Shown here piece by piece: positions 1-8,491 of a DNA stretch of 36,961 nucleotides (its first letter is position 1; each line of letters opens with the position of its first letter). The notes beneath the pieces were generated by a model. That model was given only the letters and a program-made list of their open reading frames with translations, was not told where the DNA came from and did no database searches. The DNA is from Candidatus Egerieimonas intestinavium (GTDB taxonomy: Bacteria; Bacillota; Clostridia; Lachnospirales; Lachnospiraceae), in contig DVHU01000078.1 of NCBI GenBank assembly GCA_018711815.1, positions 1 to 36,961 on the forward strand. The letters run 5' to 3'. The translations under genes and the position numbers were made by a program.

Positions 1-429
1 GCTCTGAACTCTGCCACAGGGATTTTATACCCTTTTGACGGGTTAATTGAGTGATGTTATGGCTGCATGGATCAATTTTCAGATTCATGGTATTGTTATC
101 AATTCAGATACTGTTCCGTGAATAATTTAGGAATAATCAACCTTTTTTTCTGTTTTTCCATTTTGCACAAAAATTTCAGGGGAAATAAATGGCCGGTAAA
201 CGGCGGAGCTAAGAACAAAATCATAAAATTTTCAACAGAAATCTAAGGATAACTAACAATAAAATAAATTTGTATTTTAATTTAATTCTATCACGCAAAA
301 TTTGTATTGTAAATATCTCATAAACCTTGAAAATACAAGGTTACGGAAGTTGAATACGGATTTGCCCGGTGCTATCCTTAAGCCATAGGAAGAGATAGCC
401 TAAAATATCTAAAAGTAGGAGGAGAGAAA
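1..429. other. Intergenic leader upstream of the sugar importer
   Basis: This stretch holds no credible gene. It is AT-rich, especially about 215-330, as expected of a regulatory region. The strong Shine-Dalgarno run at about 417-425 belongs to the binding-protein gene at 430. A TTGAAA at about 328 followed 18 nt later by TGAATA is a weak promoter candidate that I do not trust. A short inverted repeat GCTATC/GATAGC lies at about 372-400 in the leader. I recognise no riboswitch and cannot tell what lies beyond the left edge. Confidence 0.5.
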
Positions 430-1476
430 ATGAAAAGAAAAGTATTAGCATGGTTGGTTGCTTCCCTGATGGTATTCAGCCTGGCAGGCTGCGGCAGCTC
501 ATCGGACAGCGGAAGCAAGGATGCCAGCAGCGACGCTGCGGCAGATGACGGGGCGGCAGATGCGGACGCGGACGCAGCAGACGACGGCGGAAGCGGAGAC
601 CTGATCAAAGTGGGCATCATCAACAATGACCCCAACGAGTCCGGATACCGTACCGCTAACGATAAGGATATGAAGGAAATGTTCACGGAGGAGAACGGCT
701 ATGAGGCTTCCTTCGCATACAGCTTAAAGAATGACGAGCAGATCACCGCAGCTCAGAAGTTCATCCAGGACGGCGTAGATTACCTGCTTCTGTCCGCAGC
801 CGACACTGCAGGATGGGATTCCGTGCTGAAGGATGCCCAGGATGCGGGAACCAGAGTAATCCTCTTCGACCGTACCATTGATGCGGATCCCAGCCTTTAC
901 GAGGCCTCCATCGTTTCTGACATGGACAAAGAGGGCGAGACCGCTGTGAACTGGCTGAAAGAACAGGGCCTGGAAGAGTACAACATCATCCACATTCAGG
1001 GTGTTATGGGCTCCGCAGCACAGAAGGGACGTACAGGAGCCCTCAACGCTGCTGTTGAGTCTGACGGATGGAACCTGGTAGCTCAGCAGACCGCCGAGTG
1101 GAACGCTGAGAAGGCTCAGCAGATCGTACAGTCTGTTATCGATTCCGGCGAGTCCTTCAACGTAATCTACGCAGAGAACGACGATATGGCTAAGGGCGCT
1201 GTAGCTGCACTGGATAAGGCAAACATCTCCCACGGCGTTGGCAAGGATGTCATCATCATGGGCTTTGACACCAATACCTGGGCTCTTGAGGAGCTGCTGA
1301 AGGGCAACTGGAACTACGACGGACAGTGCAACCCCTACCAGGCTTCCTATATCGATGAGGTAATCAAGAAGATCGAGAACGGTGAGGAGATCACCGAGAA
1401 GACCATCGTCATGGAGGAGAAGGGCTTCGACGCTACCACCATCACCCAGGAGGACATCGATACCTACGGTATCTAA
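430..1476 (+). CDS. ytfQ: Sugar ABC transporter substrate-binding lipoprotein, YtfQ-like
   Basis: This is the extracellular binding protein of a sugar ABC importer. The N-terminus is a lipoprotein signal with lipobox LAGC, so Cys21 would be lipidated, followed by a low-complexity Ser/Ala/Asp linker to about residue 56. The mature part is a periplasmic-binding-protein type 1 fold. Its ESGYRTAN, QITAAQKFIQDGVD, GWDSVLKDAQDAG, FDRTID and AENDDMAKGA segments align by eye with E. coli YtfQ, the galactofuranose-binding protein. The start has an ideal GGAGGAG site a few bases upstream. The ATPase and two permease genes follow in the order seen in ytfQ-ytfR-ytfT-yjfF systems. A hairpin after the stop probably keeps this protein in excess of the membrane parts. 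The family is clear; galactofuranose as substrate is inferred and another furanose or pentose is possible. Confidence 0.9.
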   Translation: MKRKVLAWLVASLMVFSLAGCGSSSDSGSKDASSDAAADDGAADADADAADDGGSGDLIKVGIINNDPNESGYRTANDKDMKEMFTEENGYEASFAYSLKNDEQITAAQKFIQDGVDYLLLSAADTAGWDSVLKDAQDAGTRVILFDRTIDADPSLYEASIVSDMDKEGETAVNWLKEQGLEEYNIIHIQGVMGSAAQKGRTGALNAAVESDGWNLVAQQTAEWNAEKAQQIVQSVIDSGESFNVIYAENDDMAKGAVAALDKANISHGVGKDVIIMGFDTNTWALEELLKGNWNYDGQCNPYQASYIDEVIKKIENGEEITEKTIVMEEKGFDATTITQEDIDTYGI

Positions 1477-1514
1477 TTGATGGAGCAGCATATGCTTACT
1501 GATTGATTAAAAGA

Positions 1515-1561
1515 GCGCGATGCAGGTAGAGAAATTTCACATGCTTGCATCGCGCCTTTTT
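1515..1561 (+). terminator. Intra-operon terminator or 3'-stabilising hairpin after ytfQ
   Basis: A perfect 10-bp stem GCGCGATGCA/TGCATCGCGC closes a loop of about 21 nt and is followed directly by CTTTTTC. It lies between the binding-protein gene and the ATPase gene of one operon, so it is best read as a partial terminator or mRNA stabiliser that raises binding-protein output over transporter output. Confidence 0.8.
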
Positions 1562-1592
1562 CCTAAAAACGTGTTAAGGAGTGAATACGCTG

Positions 1593-3110
1593 GTGAAAGA
1601 TAAATCTGTATTGGAAATGAGAAATATATGCAAAAGCTTTCCCGGAGTACGTGCCTTACAGGGAGTGGACTTTACCCTCCAGGAGGGTGAAATCCACGCG
1701 CTGATGGGGGAGAATGGAGCAGGAAAGTCCACGCTGATCAAGGTTTTGACCGGCGTCTACGAGAAGGATGAGGGAGAGATCTTCCTGAAGGGCCTTGATA
1801 AGGCGGCGGTGATACGGTCTCCCCAGGACGCGCAGCGTCTGGGAATCAGCACCGTGTACCAGGAGATCACCCTGTGTCCCAATCTCTCCGTGGCGGAAAA
1901 CATGTACATCGGGCGGGGCAAGGGTATCCGGCAGGATTGGAAGAAGATCAACGCGGCGGCGGACAAGATTCTGCAGTCCCTGGGTATACCGGCCAAGGCC
2001 AACCAGCAGCTGTCCAGCTGCTCCATAGCCATCCAGCAGATGGTGGCCATAGCCCGGGCCGTGGACATGGACTGTAAGGTTCTGATTCTGGATGAGCCCA
2101 CCTCCTCCCTGGACGACCAGGAGGTACAGAAGCTTTTCGGCCTCATGCGGGATCTGAAGGCGAAAGGCGTGGGAATTATCTTCGTTACCCACTTCCTGGA
2201 TCAGGTATATGAGGTCTGCGACAAGATCACAGTGCTGCGGGACGGCAAGCTGGTGGGAGAGTACGCCATCCAGGAGCTGCCCCGCCTGAAGCTGGTGGCC
2301 AAGATGCTGGGCAAGGAGCTGGACGATATGTCTGAAATCCGGGACGAGAGCCTGGTGTACCACGAGGCCGACGGGGAGAAGCCTGTCTTTGAGGCTGAGG
2401 GACTCCAGAGCAACGCGGGTATCAAGCCCTTTAACTTCTACATAAAGAAGGGTGAGGTAAACGGCTTCACCGGACTGCTGGGCTCCGGCCGCAGCGAGTG
2501 CGTCCGGGCGATCTTCGGCGCGGACCGGGTGATTGCAGGAAAAATGAAGAAAAACGGCAAGCCCATCAAGATATCCAAACCCCTGGACGCCATGAAGCAG
2601 GGGATTGCCTACCTTCCTGAGGACCGGAAGCGGGACGGTATCGTGGGCGACCTGTCCGTGCGGGATAACCTGATTTTGGCGGCCCAGGTGCTGCGGGGAT
2701 TTTTCCGTCCCTTCACCAAGGCGCAGGCCAACAAATTTGCCGACGAATATATCAAGCTTCTGGAGATCAAGACTGCCTCCGCGGATACGCCCATCAAATC
2801 CTTGTCCGGAGGAAATCAGCAGAAGGTAATTCTGGGCCGGTGGCTTCTGACCCACCCGGAGTATCTGATCCTGGATGAGCCCACCCGAGGCATCGACGTG
2901 GGTACCAAGATAGAGATTCAGAAGCTGGTGTTAAAGCTTGCCTCGGAAGGCATGAGCGTTACCTTTATCTCCTCGGAAACCGATGAGATGCTCCGCACCT
3001 GTTCCCGTCTGATCGTCATGCGCGACCGCAGGATGGTGGGTGAGCTTTCCGGAAACGAGCTGTCCCAGAGCATGATTATGAGTACCATTGCCGGAGGTGA
3101 CACAGAATAA
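1593..3110 (+). CDS. ytfR: Sugar ABC transporter ATP-binding protein (double cassette), YtfR-like
   Basis: This cytoplasmic ATPase of about 505 residues carries two fused ABC cassettes, as in the RbsA/YtfR family. The first has Walker A GENGAGKST and Walker B ILDEPTSSLD. The second has the degenerate first motif GLLGSGRSE typical of the family, a canonical signature LSGGNQQK, Walker B ILDEPTRGID and a switch segment. The first-cassette signature is degenerate (SSCSIAIQQ), also normal here. I chose GTG at 1593 because AAGGAG (1577-1582) is about 10 nt upstream; the in-frame GTG at 1581 lies inside that ribosome binding site. The stop overlaps the first permease start by one base (TAATG), indicating translational coupling. 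Confidence 0.9.
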   Translation: MKDKSVLEMRNICKSFPGVRALQGVDFTLQEGEIHALMGENGAGKSTLIKVLTGVYEKDEGEIFLKGLDKAAVIRSPQDAQRLGISTVYQEITLCPNLSVAENMYIGRGKGIRQDWKKINAAADKILQSLGIPAKANQQLSSCSIAIQQMVAIARAVDMDCKVLILDEPTSSLDDQEVQKLFGLMRDLKAKGVGIIFVTHFLDQVYEVCDKITVLRDGKLVGEYAIQELPRLKLVAKMLGKELDDMSEIRDESLVYHEADGEKPVFEAEGLQSNAGIKPFNFYIKKGEVNGFTGLLGSGRSECVRAIFGADRVIAGKMKKNGKPIKISKPLDAMKQGIAYLPEDRKRDGIVGDLSVRDNLILAAQVLRGFFRPFTKAQANKFADEYIKLLEIKTASADTPIKSLSGGNQQKVILGRWLLTHPEYLILDEPTRGIDVGTKIEIQKLVLKLASEGMSVTFISSETDEMLRTCSRLIVMRDRRMVGELSGNELSQSMIMSTIAGGDTE

Positions 3111-4198
3111 TGAGTACCACAAAGAAATCAACTGTATCCGAGTTTTTCGGAAAAATATTCAGGAAACAGATCTTTATCCCTCTGGCGGCGCTGCTGCTGC
3201 TGGCGGTCTTTAACCTGATCACGGATCCCGGCTTTTTCGAGATCAAGCTGGATGTCAACAGCGCGGGCAATCCGGTGCTGTCCGGCTATCTGGTGACGAT
3301 CCTGGACTACGGCTCTGAGCTGGCCATCCTGGCCATCGGCATGACCCTGGTGACTGCGGCCACCGGCGGACAGGACATCAGCGTGGGCGCGGCCATCGCC
3401 ATCAGCGGAAGCGTCGTGCTGCGGGTGCTGTGCGGAACCAACTCCAGGCCGGAGACCCTGCAGGCCCCCATCATCGTGGCCTTCCTGGTGAGCTGTCTGG
3501 TGGCCATGCTCTTTGGAGCCTTTAACGGTATCCTGGTGGCGGGATTTAAGATCCAGCCCATGGTGGCCACGCTGATCCTCTATACGGCGGGGCGCTCCAT
3601 TGCCGCCTGGATCAACAACAATGAGCTGCCCATCGTCAGTGAGCCCAGCTTTGGCTACTTCGGAGGCTTTATTCCGGGGATTCCCGTTCCCACGCCCTTC
3701 TTCATCGCCTTGGCCTGCATGATCGTGATGGCCTTGGTGCTTCGGTTTACGACCCTGGGCCTTTACACCCAGGCGGTGGGAATTAATGAACATTCCGCTA
3801 GGCTGAACGGATTGAATCCTGCATTCATCAAGTTTTTGACCTTCGTCATCCTGGGCCTGTGCGTGGCCGTGACGGGACTGATTAAAGTAAGCCGTCTGTC
3901 CTCCATCAATTATTCCGTTATCGCCAAGGATATTGAGATGGACGCCATCCTGGCGGTGGCCTTGGGCGGAAATGCCCTGAGCGGAGGCAAGTTCAACATG
4001 GGAGCTTCCATCCTGGGGGCCTACGTAATCCAGTTTTTGACTACTACCCTGTACAAATTTAAGGTACAGTCCGACGCCCTGTCGGCCTACAAGGCCGTAG
4101 TGGTAATTGCGCTGGTGGTATTCAGCGCGCCGGTGGTGCGGGAGCGGATATCCGCCTTCTGGAAAAAATTAAAATCGCGCAAAAAGGAGGTGGCCTGA
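3110..4198 (+). CDS. ytfT: Sugar ABC transporter permease, YtfT-like
   Basis: Integral membrane permease of 362 residues in the RbsC/AraH/YtfT family, with about 8-10 hydrophobic segments. Family hallmarks visible include AIGMTLVTAATGGQDISVGA, the AFNGILVAGFKIQPMVATLIL segment, AVGINEHSARLNG (the loop that docks on the ATPase), and ALGGNALSGGKFN near the C-terminus. The usual GGIDLSVG is GGQDISVG here. It is coupled to the ATPase gene by a one-base overlap and followed one base later by a second, different permease. Two unlike permeases plus one double ATPase match the YtfQRT-YjfF arrangement rather than the single-permease ribose system. Confidence 0.88.
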   Translation: MSTTKKSTVSEFFGKIFRKQIFIPLAALLLLAVFNLITDPGFFEIKLDVNSAGNPVLSGYLVTILDYGSELAILAIGMTLVTAATGGQDISVGAAIAISGSVVLRVLCGTNSRPETLQAPIIVAFLVSCLVAMLFGAFNGILVAGFKIQPMVATLILYTAGRSIAAWINNNELPIVSEPSFGYFGGFIPGIPVPTPFFIALACMIVMALVLRFTTLGLYTQAVGINEHSARLNGLNPAFIKFLTFVILGLCVAVTGLIKVSRLSSINYSVIAKDIEMDAILAVALGGNALSGGKFNMGASILGAYVIQFLTTTLYKFKVQSDALSAYKAVVVIALVVFSAPVVRERISAFWKKLKSRKKEVA

Positions 4199-4199
4199 T

Positions 4200-5243
4200 A
4201 TGGCAAAATCCGGAAAAACAGCCGGCGGCAGCCATGCCAAGAAGAGTCTCTCTGACACTACGCTGCTGTTGGTCATCACAATCGTTGTATTTTTTGCCAT
4301 GTATATTGGCGCCATGGTTTTTCAGGGCAAGGGTTTTTTGAAGCCCCAGACCTTCTTTAACATTTTAAATGCCAACGCGGCGCTGATTATCGCGGCCTGC
4401 GGTATGACCCTGGTTATGATCACCGGCGGTATTGATATTTCTGTGGGCGGTGTTGCCGCTCTGGTAAGCATGTGCTGCGCCGTTTACCTGGATTACCACA
4501 ACGGAAATCCGGCGGTGGCCTGCCTGATCGCCATCGCCATCGGGCTGGGCTTCGGGCTGGTGCAGGGATTTCTGGTGGCTTATCTGGATATACAGCCCTT
4601 TATCGTGTCCCTGGCGGGCATGTTCTTCGCCCGGGGTATGACCACCATTGTCCACACAAACCCCTTCAATGTGGAGAACGAGGCCTTTGTGGCCCTGAAG
4701 GACACCCGAATTACCGTTCCCGGCATGGGCTCTGTAAACAAGATTGGAAAATACGTGGACGCTTATGTGGAAATTGGCGTGATCGTGGCTTTGCTGGCGG
4801 TGATCATTCTCTTTTGTTTCCTGCGCTGGACCAGAAAAGGACGCAATTTCTACGCGGTGGGCGGAAATAAGCAGAGCGCGCTGATGCTGGGGATCAACGT
4901 GAAGAGAACCAAGTTTTTGGCTCACCTGCTCTGCGGACTTCTGGCAGGTATCGGCGGCTTCGTCTATTTCCTGCACGTGGGCTCCGGCTCTGCCTCCCAC
5001 GCCAGCGGCCTGGAGATGAACGCCATCGCCGCCTCCATCATCGGCGGTACTCTGCTCACCGGCGGTGTGGGAAATGTGATCGGTACATTCTTTGGGGTGC
5101 TTTCTCTGAGTACCATCCAGAACATTGTCTCCTCCGCGGGATTGGATCAGGCCTGGTGGACGGGCATCACCGTGGCGGCTATGCTGTGTCTGTTCCTGAT
5201 TATTCAGAGCGTGATCATGGCCCGAAAGAAGAGGAGCAGTTAA
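4200..5243 (+). CDS. yjfF: Sugar ABC transporter permease, YjfF-like
   Basis: Second permease subunit of the importer, 347 residues, same RbsC-like fold. It carries CGMTLVMITGGIDISVGGVA, a LVAYLDIQPFIVSLAGMFFARG segment, AVGGNKQSALMLGINV (the ATPase-docking loop) and IGGTLLTGGVGNVIG. An AAAGGAGG ribosome binding site lies inside the end of the preceding gene. It would form a heterodimeric pore with the 3110-4198 product. It is the last gene of the operon: a strong terminator follows at 5295-5347. Confidence 0.88.
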   Translation: MAKSGKTAGGSHAKKSLSDTTLLLVITIVVFFAMYIGAMVFQGKGFLKPQTFFNILNANAALIIAACGMTLVMITGGIDISVGGVAALVSMCCAVYLDYHNGNPAVACLIAIAIGLGFGLVQGFLVAYLDIQPFIVSLAGMFFARGMTTIVHTNPFNVENEAFVALKDTRITVPGMGSVNKIGKYVDAYVEIGVIVALLAVIILFCFLRWTRKGRNFYAVGGNKQSALMLGINVKRTKFLAHLLCGLLAGIGGFVYFLHVGSGSASHASGLEMNAIAASIIGGTLLTGGVGNVIGTFFGVLSLSTIQNIVSSAGLDQAWWTGITVAAMLCLFLIIQSVIMARKKRSS

Positions 5244-5294
5244 AGTGAGGAGGGGATCCGCAGCTAAATGGCGGCGGCCTCCCGAAAGGTGAAT

Positions 5295-5347
5295 ATCCCG
5301 GTGCAAGTATCGGCTGCTGCTGCATACCTGTGCCGGGATTCTTTCTT
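5295..5347 (+). terminator. Rho-independent terminator of the sugar importer operon
   Basis: A 16-bp stem with one mismatch and two G-U pairs (outer part ATCCCGG/CCGGGAT) closes a loop rich in CTG repeats and is followed by TCTTTCTT. It sits 52 nt after the last permease gene and separates that operon from the asparagine-synthetase-like gene. Confidence 0.75.
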
Positions 5348-5425
5348 GCTGAATAGGCCATATCGTGATAAACTATATGGGAAGTTATGTGGAACAGCAG
5401 AAAGATAAGTAAGCGAGGGATACAG

Positions 5426-6964
5426 ATGATAAATGTTCAGGAATATAGAGGACATATCCGCAACTGGAGAGAGCTCTGTCAGGAGCTGGGCATCGACGCC
5501 GGCCTGTCCAGACAGCAGCGGGAGCTGGAAATTTTGGTGAAGGCCTATGAGGCCTGGGGCTGCCGGATGGCAGACCACATGTACGGCATGTTCGCCTTTG
5601 CCCTGTGGGATCAGGAGCAGGAGAAGCTCTTCTGCCTGCGGGATCAGTTCGGCACCAAGCCGTTCTATTACTATCAGACGGCCGACGGCCGGCTCCTGTG
5701 CGGCACCACCATCCGGGGAATCATGGAGCAGCCTGGCTTTGTGAAGGAGCTCAATGAGGAGATGCTGCAGCTTTACCTTAGCCTCACCTATGTGGCCGGG
5801 GAAGATACCTTCTTTAAAGGGCTGAAGAAACTGCTGCCGGGCCGGTATCTGATCTGGCAGAAGGGGCAGCTTACGGTTGAGCGCTACTGGAAGCCGGAAT
5901 TTCACCCGGATGAGAGCAAGAGCCTGGAGGATTGGGCCCAGGAAATCCACACCACCCTCCGGGAGATTATGCCCCAGGTGAAGGACGAGGACGAGACCGC
6001 CGCTTCCTTCCTCTCGGGAGGTGTGGATTCCTCCTATGTGCTGGCCATGTCGGACGCCCGTCAGGCGGCCTGCTGCGGGTATGAGGAGGAGCGCTTTGAT
6101 GAGTCCGGCCTGGCGGAGGAGACCGCCCGGCTGCTGGGACGAGAGTTTTCCCGTCGGGTGATCAAGCCGGAGGAGTATTTCGCCATTGTCCCCTATGTGA
6201 TGTACCATATGGAGCAGCCCCTGGGCGACGCCTCCGCCCTGGCCTTCACCATCGGATGCCAGGCGGCGGCAGAGCAGACCAAGCTCTGCTATTCCGGCGA
6301 GGGCTCCGACGAGTTCTTCGGCGGCTACAATATGTACCGCAACGCGGAGCGCTACGGGGACAACCTGAAAACCTTCTACGTGGGGAATACCAACATCATG
6401 AAGGAGGAGGAGAAAAAGAGAATCCTCAAGAAGTATGATGAGCGGGTGCTGCCCATCAACCTGGTAAAGGATATCTACCAGGAGACGGAGGGCTTAGATC
6501 CGCTGACCAAGATGTCCAACGTGGATATTCAGATTTGGCTGGAGGGAGACATCTACCTGAATGTGGATAAGATGAGCACCGCCGCCGGGCTGGAGATTCG
6601 GATGCCTCTGACGGACATGCGGATTTTCGACATAGCCTCCCGGATGCCCTCTCGATACAAGGTAAACAGCGAGGAAAACAAGGTGGCCTTCAGAACCGCG
6701 GCGGCCAAGGTACTGCCCCGGGAAATCGCCTTCCGCAAGAAGCTGGGCTTTGTGGTGCCCATCCGCATCTGGATGGCGGACGACCGCTACAACCAGGATG
6801 TGCGGGCCAAGTTCCGCAGCGAGACCGCGGCCAAATTCTTCCATGTGGAGGAGATATGCCGGATCTTTGACGAGTATATCGGCGGAAATTCCGACAACTG
6901 GCGCAAGGTCTGGACCATCTACACCTTCCTGGTTTGGTATGAGGAATATTTTGTAAAACGTTGA
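5426..6964 (+). CDS. Asparagine-synthetase-like protein lacking the glutaminase nucleophile
   Basis: The C-terminal two thirds is an intact asparagine synthetase domain: PP-loop SGGVDSS at 197-203 for ATP binding and YSGEGSDEFFGGY at 289-301. The N-terminal part aligns with the class II glutamine amidotransferase domain only from about its residue 70 on (YRGHIRNWRELCQEL against the usual YNGEIYNYRELREEL), so the Met-Cys-Gly start with its Cys1 nucleophile is missing, and the Asn-Gly-Glu motif reads Arg-Gly-His. ATG 5426 is preceded by GCGAGGGA; the alternative ATG at 5387 adds 13 residues and no cysteine start. The upstream 180 nt contain a terminator and no coding remnant, so this is not a sequencing frameshift. 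Likely function: ATP-dependent amide formation using free ammonia or another amine. The substrate is unknown. At 512 residues it is shorter than typical AsnB. Confidence 0.8.
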   Translation: MINVQEYRGHIRNWRELCQELGIDAGLSRQQRELEILVKAYEAWGCRMADHMYGMFAFALWDQEQEKLFCLRDQFGTKPFYYYQTADGRLLCGTTIRGIMEQPGFVKELNEEMLQLYLSLTYVAGEDTFFKGLKKLLPGRYLIWQKGQLTVERYWKPEFHPDESKSLEDWAQEIHTTLREIMPQVKDEDETAASFLSGGVDSSYVLAMSDARQAACCGYEEERFDESGLAEETARLLGREFSRRVIKPEEYFAIVPYVMYHMEQPLGDASALAFTIGCQAAAEQTKLCYSGEGSDEFFGGYNMYRNAERYGDNLKTFYVGNTNIMKEEEKKRILKKYDERVLPINLVKDIYQETEGLDPLTKMSNVDIQIWLEGDIYLNVDKMSTAAGLEIRMPLTDMRIFDIASRMPSRYKVNSEENKVAFRTAAAKVLPREIAFRKKLGFVVPIRIWMADDRYNQDVRAKFRSETAAKFFHVEEICRIFDEYIGGNSDNWRKVWTIYTFLVWYEEYFVKR

Positions 6965-6991
6965 CTCTGGTATGATATTGCATAAGGATAA

Positions 6992-7140
6992 AGGGGTTGT
7001 TGCACTATTCGATATTCTCGCATATTTATGCATTTGTACTCAGCCTGCGCTCACCTGGAGCCTGCAGTCTCCAGGATGTGCTCGGCATATTCGTACAAAC
7101 GCATAAATATGCGAGATATTCGCTAATTGTAACAGCCCCT
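6992..7140. repeat. Long palindromic intergenic element, copy 1
   Basis: Two arms of about 48 nt (6992-7039 and about 7093-7140) are imperfect inverted repeats. The outer ends are AGGGG and CCCCT, and the core ATATTTATGC faces GCATAAATAT. The loop carries a further hairpin, CCTGGAG/CTCCAGG. The same element, without about 38 nt of loop, occurs at 18569-18679, so this is a dispersed repeat and not a gene-specific terminator. It lies between the asparagine-synthetase-like gene and the lacI-type gene and encodes nothing. Confidence 0.8.
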
Positions 7141-7210
7141 TGTGGTATTATGATAACGAATGTCGGAGGGTGGAAAAGGGCAGCCTTTCCGGCAAAGATT
7201 AAATTTTCAG

Positions 7211-7227
7211 AATTTACACGCGTTTCT
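7211..7227 (-). promoter_or_regulatory. Putative LacI-type operator, site A
   Basis: On the minus strand this reads AGAAACGCGTGTAAATT, matching site B (7363-7379) at 14 of 17 positions. It is centred on the palindrome ACGCGT, typical of LacI-family operators. It lies about 100 bp upstream of the regulator promoter, a distance compatible with DNA looping between sites. Confidence 0.5.
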
Positions 7228-7311
7228 GAATAGGGCAACAGAAAGACATGTTAATTATGCACAAAAAACTGCAATAAAAATTGAGTATAGTGTCAAAAGT
7301 GTGAATTTCTG

Positions 7312-7340
7312 TTGACAAAATAGGACATCAGTGGTATTGT
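7312..7340 (+). promoter_or_regulatory. Sigma-A-type promoter of the lacI-type gene
   Basis: TTGACA at 7312-7317 and TATTGT at 7335-7340 are separated by exactly 17 nt. The start codon lies about 50 nt downstream of the expected transcription start, and operator site B falls in that leader, where a bound repressor would block elongation or promoter escape. Confidence 0.75.
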
Positions 7341-7362
7341 AAAAACAGAAAGAACAAGATAT

Positions 7363-7379
7363 AGAAACACGTGTAACTA
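7363..7379 (+). promoter_or_regulatory. Putative LacI-type operator, site B
   Basis: The site reads AGAAACACGTGTAACTA with the perfect palindrome ACACGTGT at its core. It matches site C at 15 of 17 positions and site A at 14 of 17. Its position just downstream of the regulator promoter suggests autorepression. Confidence 0.6.
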
Positions 7380-7395
7380 ACAAAAATAGGAAAGC

Positions 7396-8421
7396 GTGGT
7401 TCAGACAGATATGGAAGAGAAAACAAGAAAAACAGTTACCAGAAATGATGTGGCGAAGCTTGCGGGGGTGTCCCCGGCGGTGGTGTCATACGTTCTGAAT
7501 AATTCGAAATATGTCAGCGAGGAAAGGCGGACGGCAGTTTTAAGAGCTGTGGAGGAGCTGGGATACCAGCCCAACATCATGGCCCGGGGACTGAAAACAA
7601 AGAAAAGCATGTTGGTCGCCTTCGTCTGCGATAACCTGAGGAATGACTGGCTGGAGGGAGCTGAGGAGCTGCTTTTCAGAAATGGCTACTACGTCTCCCA
7701 CTGCTACAGCAAGCCGGGACCGGATTTCATCAACATGCTGCTGATGCGGCAGTTTGACGGTGTCTTCATGATGTCCAACCTGTTCTCCACCGATCAGCTG
7801 AATCAGCTGGCGGCCCACGGAATCCCGGTGATCCTCTACAAGACCAGGGAGTACGGCGATCTGGATCCCCGGATAGTGACTTTAGCCCCCAGCTACTTTG
7901 ATGCGGTGAGCAAGTCGGTTCACTATCTGGCCATGAAGGGACACAGGAAAATCGCCATGATTCCGCCCCTGAGGTATAAGACCAAGGGTCTGGGCGGGGA
8001 CGACTTCCGGATAAAGGCTTACGAGAAGGCCATGCAGGAGAGCGGTCTCACCCTCCGGGAGGAGCTGGTTTGTACCAGGACAGAGACCATGGACGCCATC
8101 AAGGCGAGCGTATTTGATATGCTGGTCTGCGGATCCAAGGAGAACAGACCCACGGCGATCATCGCCGGGGACGATTATCTGGCCATCAACCTGATGCACT
8201 ACATTAAGCAGCTGGGCCTGTCCATACCGGAGGATATGGCGTTGGTGGGAGCGGACAATACCTTTTTAGCTTCCGCAGTGACCCCGGGACTCACCACGGT
8301 GGACTTTTCCAAAGAGAGATTCTCTGCTAAGCTGGCAGAGATGATGACCCAGATGATGGAGGGGACTATCCCCGAGAGCGTATTCCTGGACGTATCCATA
8401 GTGGTTCGGGAAAGCGCCTGA
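7396..8421 (+). CDS. LacI-family transcriptional regulator
   Basis: A 341-residue LacI/GalR-type repressor. The N-terminus has the helix-turn-helix and hinge: VTRNDVAKLAGVSPAVVSYV at about 14-33, then ELGYQPNIMARGLKT. The rest is a periplasmic-binding-protein-like ligand-sensing and dimerisation domain, with GHRKIAMI, AIIAGDDYLAINLMHYI and the ITTVDFS-like segment TPGLTTVDFS. The start is GTG 7396 after AGGAAAG; ATG 7411 is the alternative and also keeps the whole helix-turn-helix. Two candidate operators flank its own promoter and a third precedes the next gene at 8559, so it probably controls itself and the operon 8559-18535. The inducer is unknown and presumably is the imported compound or a metabolite of it. 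Confidence 0.9.
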   Translation: MVQTDMEEKTRKTVTRNDVAKLAGVSPAVVSYVLNNSKYVSEERRTAVLRAVEELGYQPNIMARGLKTKKSMLVAFVCDNLRNDWLEGAEELLFRNGYYVSHCYSKPGPDFINMLLMRQFDGVFMMSNLFSTDQLNQLAAHGIPVILYKTREYGDLDPRIVTLAPSYFDAVSKSVHYLAMKGHRKIAMIPPLRYKTKGLGGDDFRIKAYEKAMQESGLTLREELVCTRTETMDAIKASVFDMLVCGSKENRPTAIIAGDDYLAINLMHYIKQLGLSIPEDMALVGADNTFLASAVTPGLTTVDFSKERFSAKLAEMMTQMMEGTIPESVFLDVSIVVRESA

Positions 8422-8451
8422 AAATGAAAAAAGCCCGCAAATGGGCGAAAA

Positions 8452-8479
8452 GTAAAGCAATTCTCATGAATTGCTTTAC
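8452..8479 (+). terminator. Perfect 12-bp hairpin after the lacI-type gene
   Basis: GTAAAGCAATTC and GAATTGCTTTAC form a perfect inverted repeat around the 4-nt loop TCAT. It is followed by five A, not T, on this strand, so it is not a classical terminator for the regulator. It may be an mRNA end stabiliser, a weak terminator for the opposite strand, or a binding site. It sits 13 nt upstream of operator site C. Confidence 0.5.
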
Positions 8480-8491
8480 AAAAACCATCTC

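Noticed and set aside
1563-1579. AAAACGTGTTAAG resembling the LacI-type operator
   Set aside because: Only about 10 of 17 positions agree with the site pattern, and it overlaps the ytfR ribosome binding region inside an operon.
1656-2855. 399-codon open frame on the minus strand
   Set aside because: Antisense shadow of the ABC ATPase gene; His/Leu/Gly-rich composition, no domain, no ribosome binding site.
6992-7140. Palindromic element as a simple rho-independent terminator
   Set aside because: The arms are AT-rich in the middle, lack a T-run at the end, and the element recurs at 18569-18679, which points to a repeat family.
7141-7210. Possible riboswitch or T-box in the leader before the lacI-type gene
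   Set aside because: No conserved T-box or riboswitch core is visible, and the mapped promoter at 7312 lies downstream of it.
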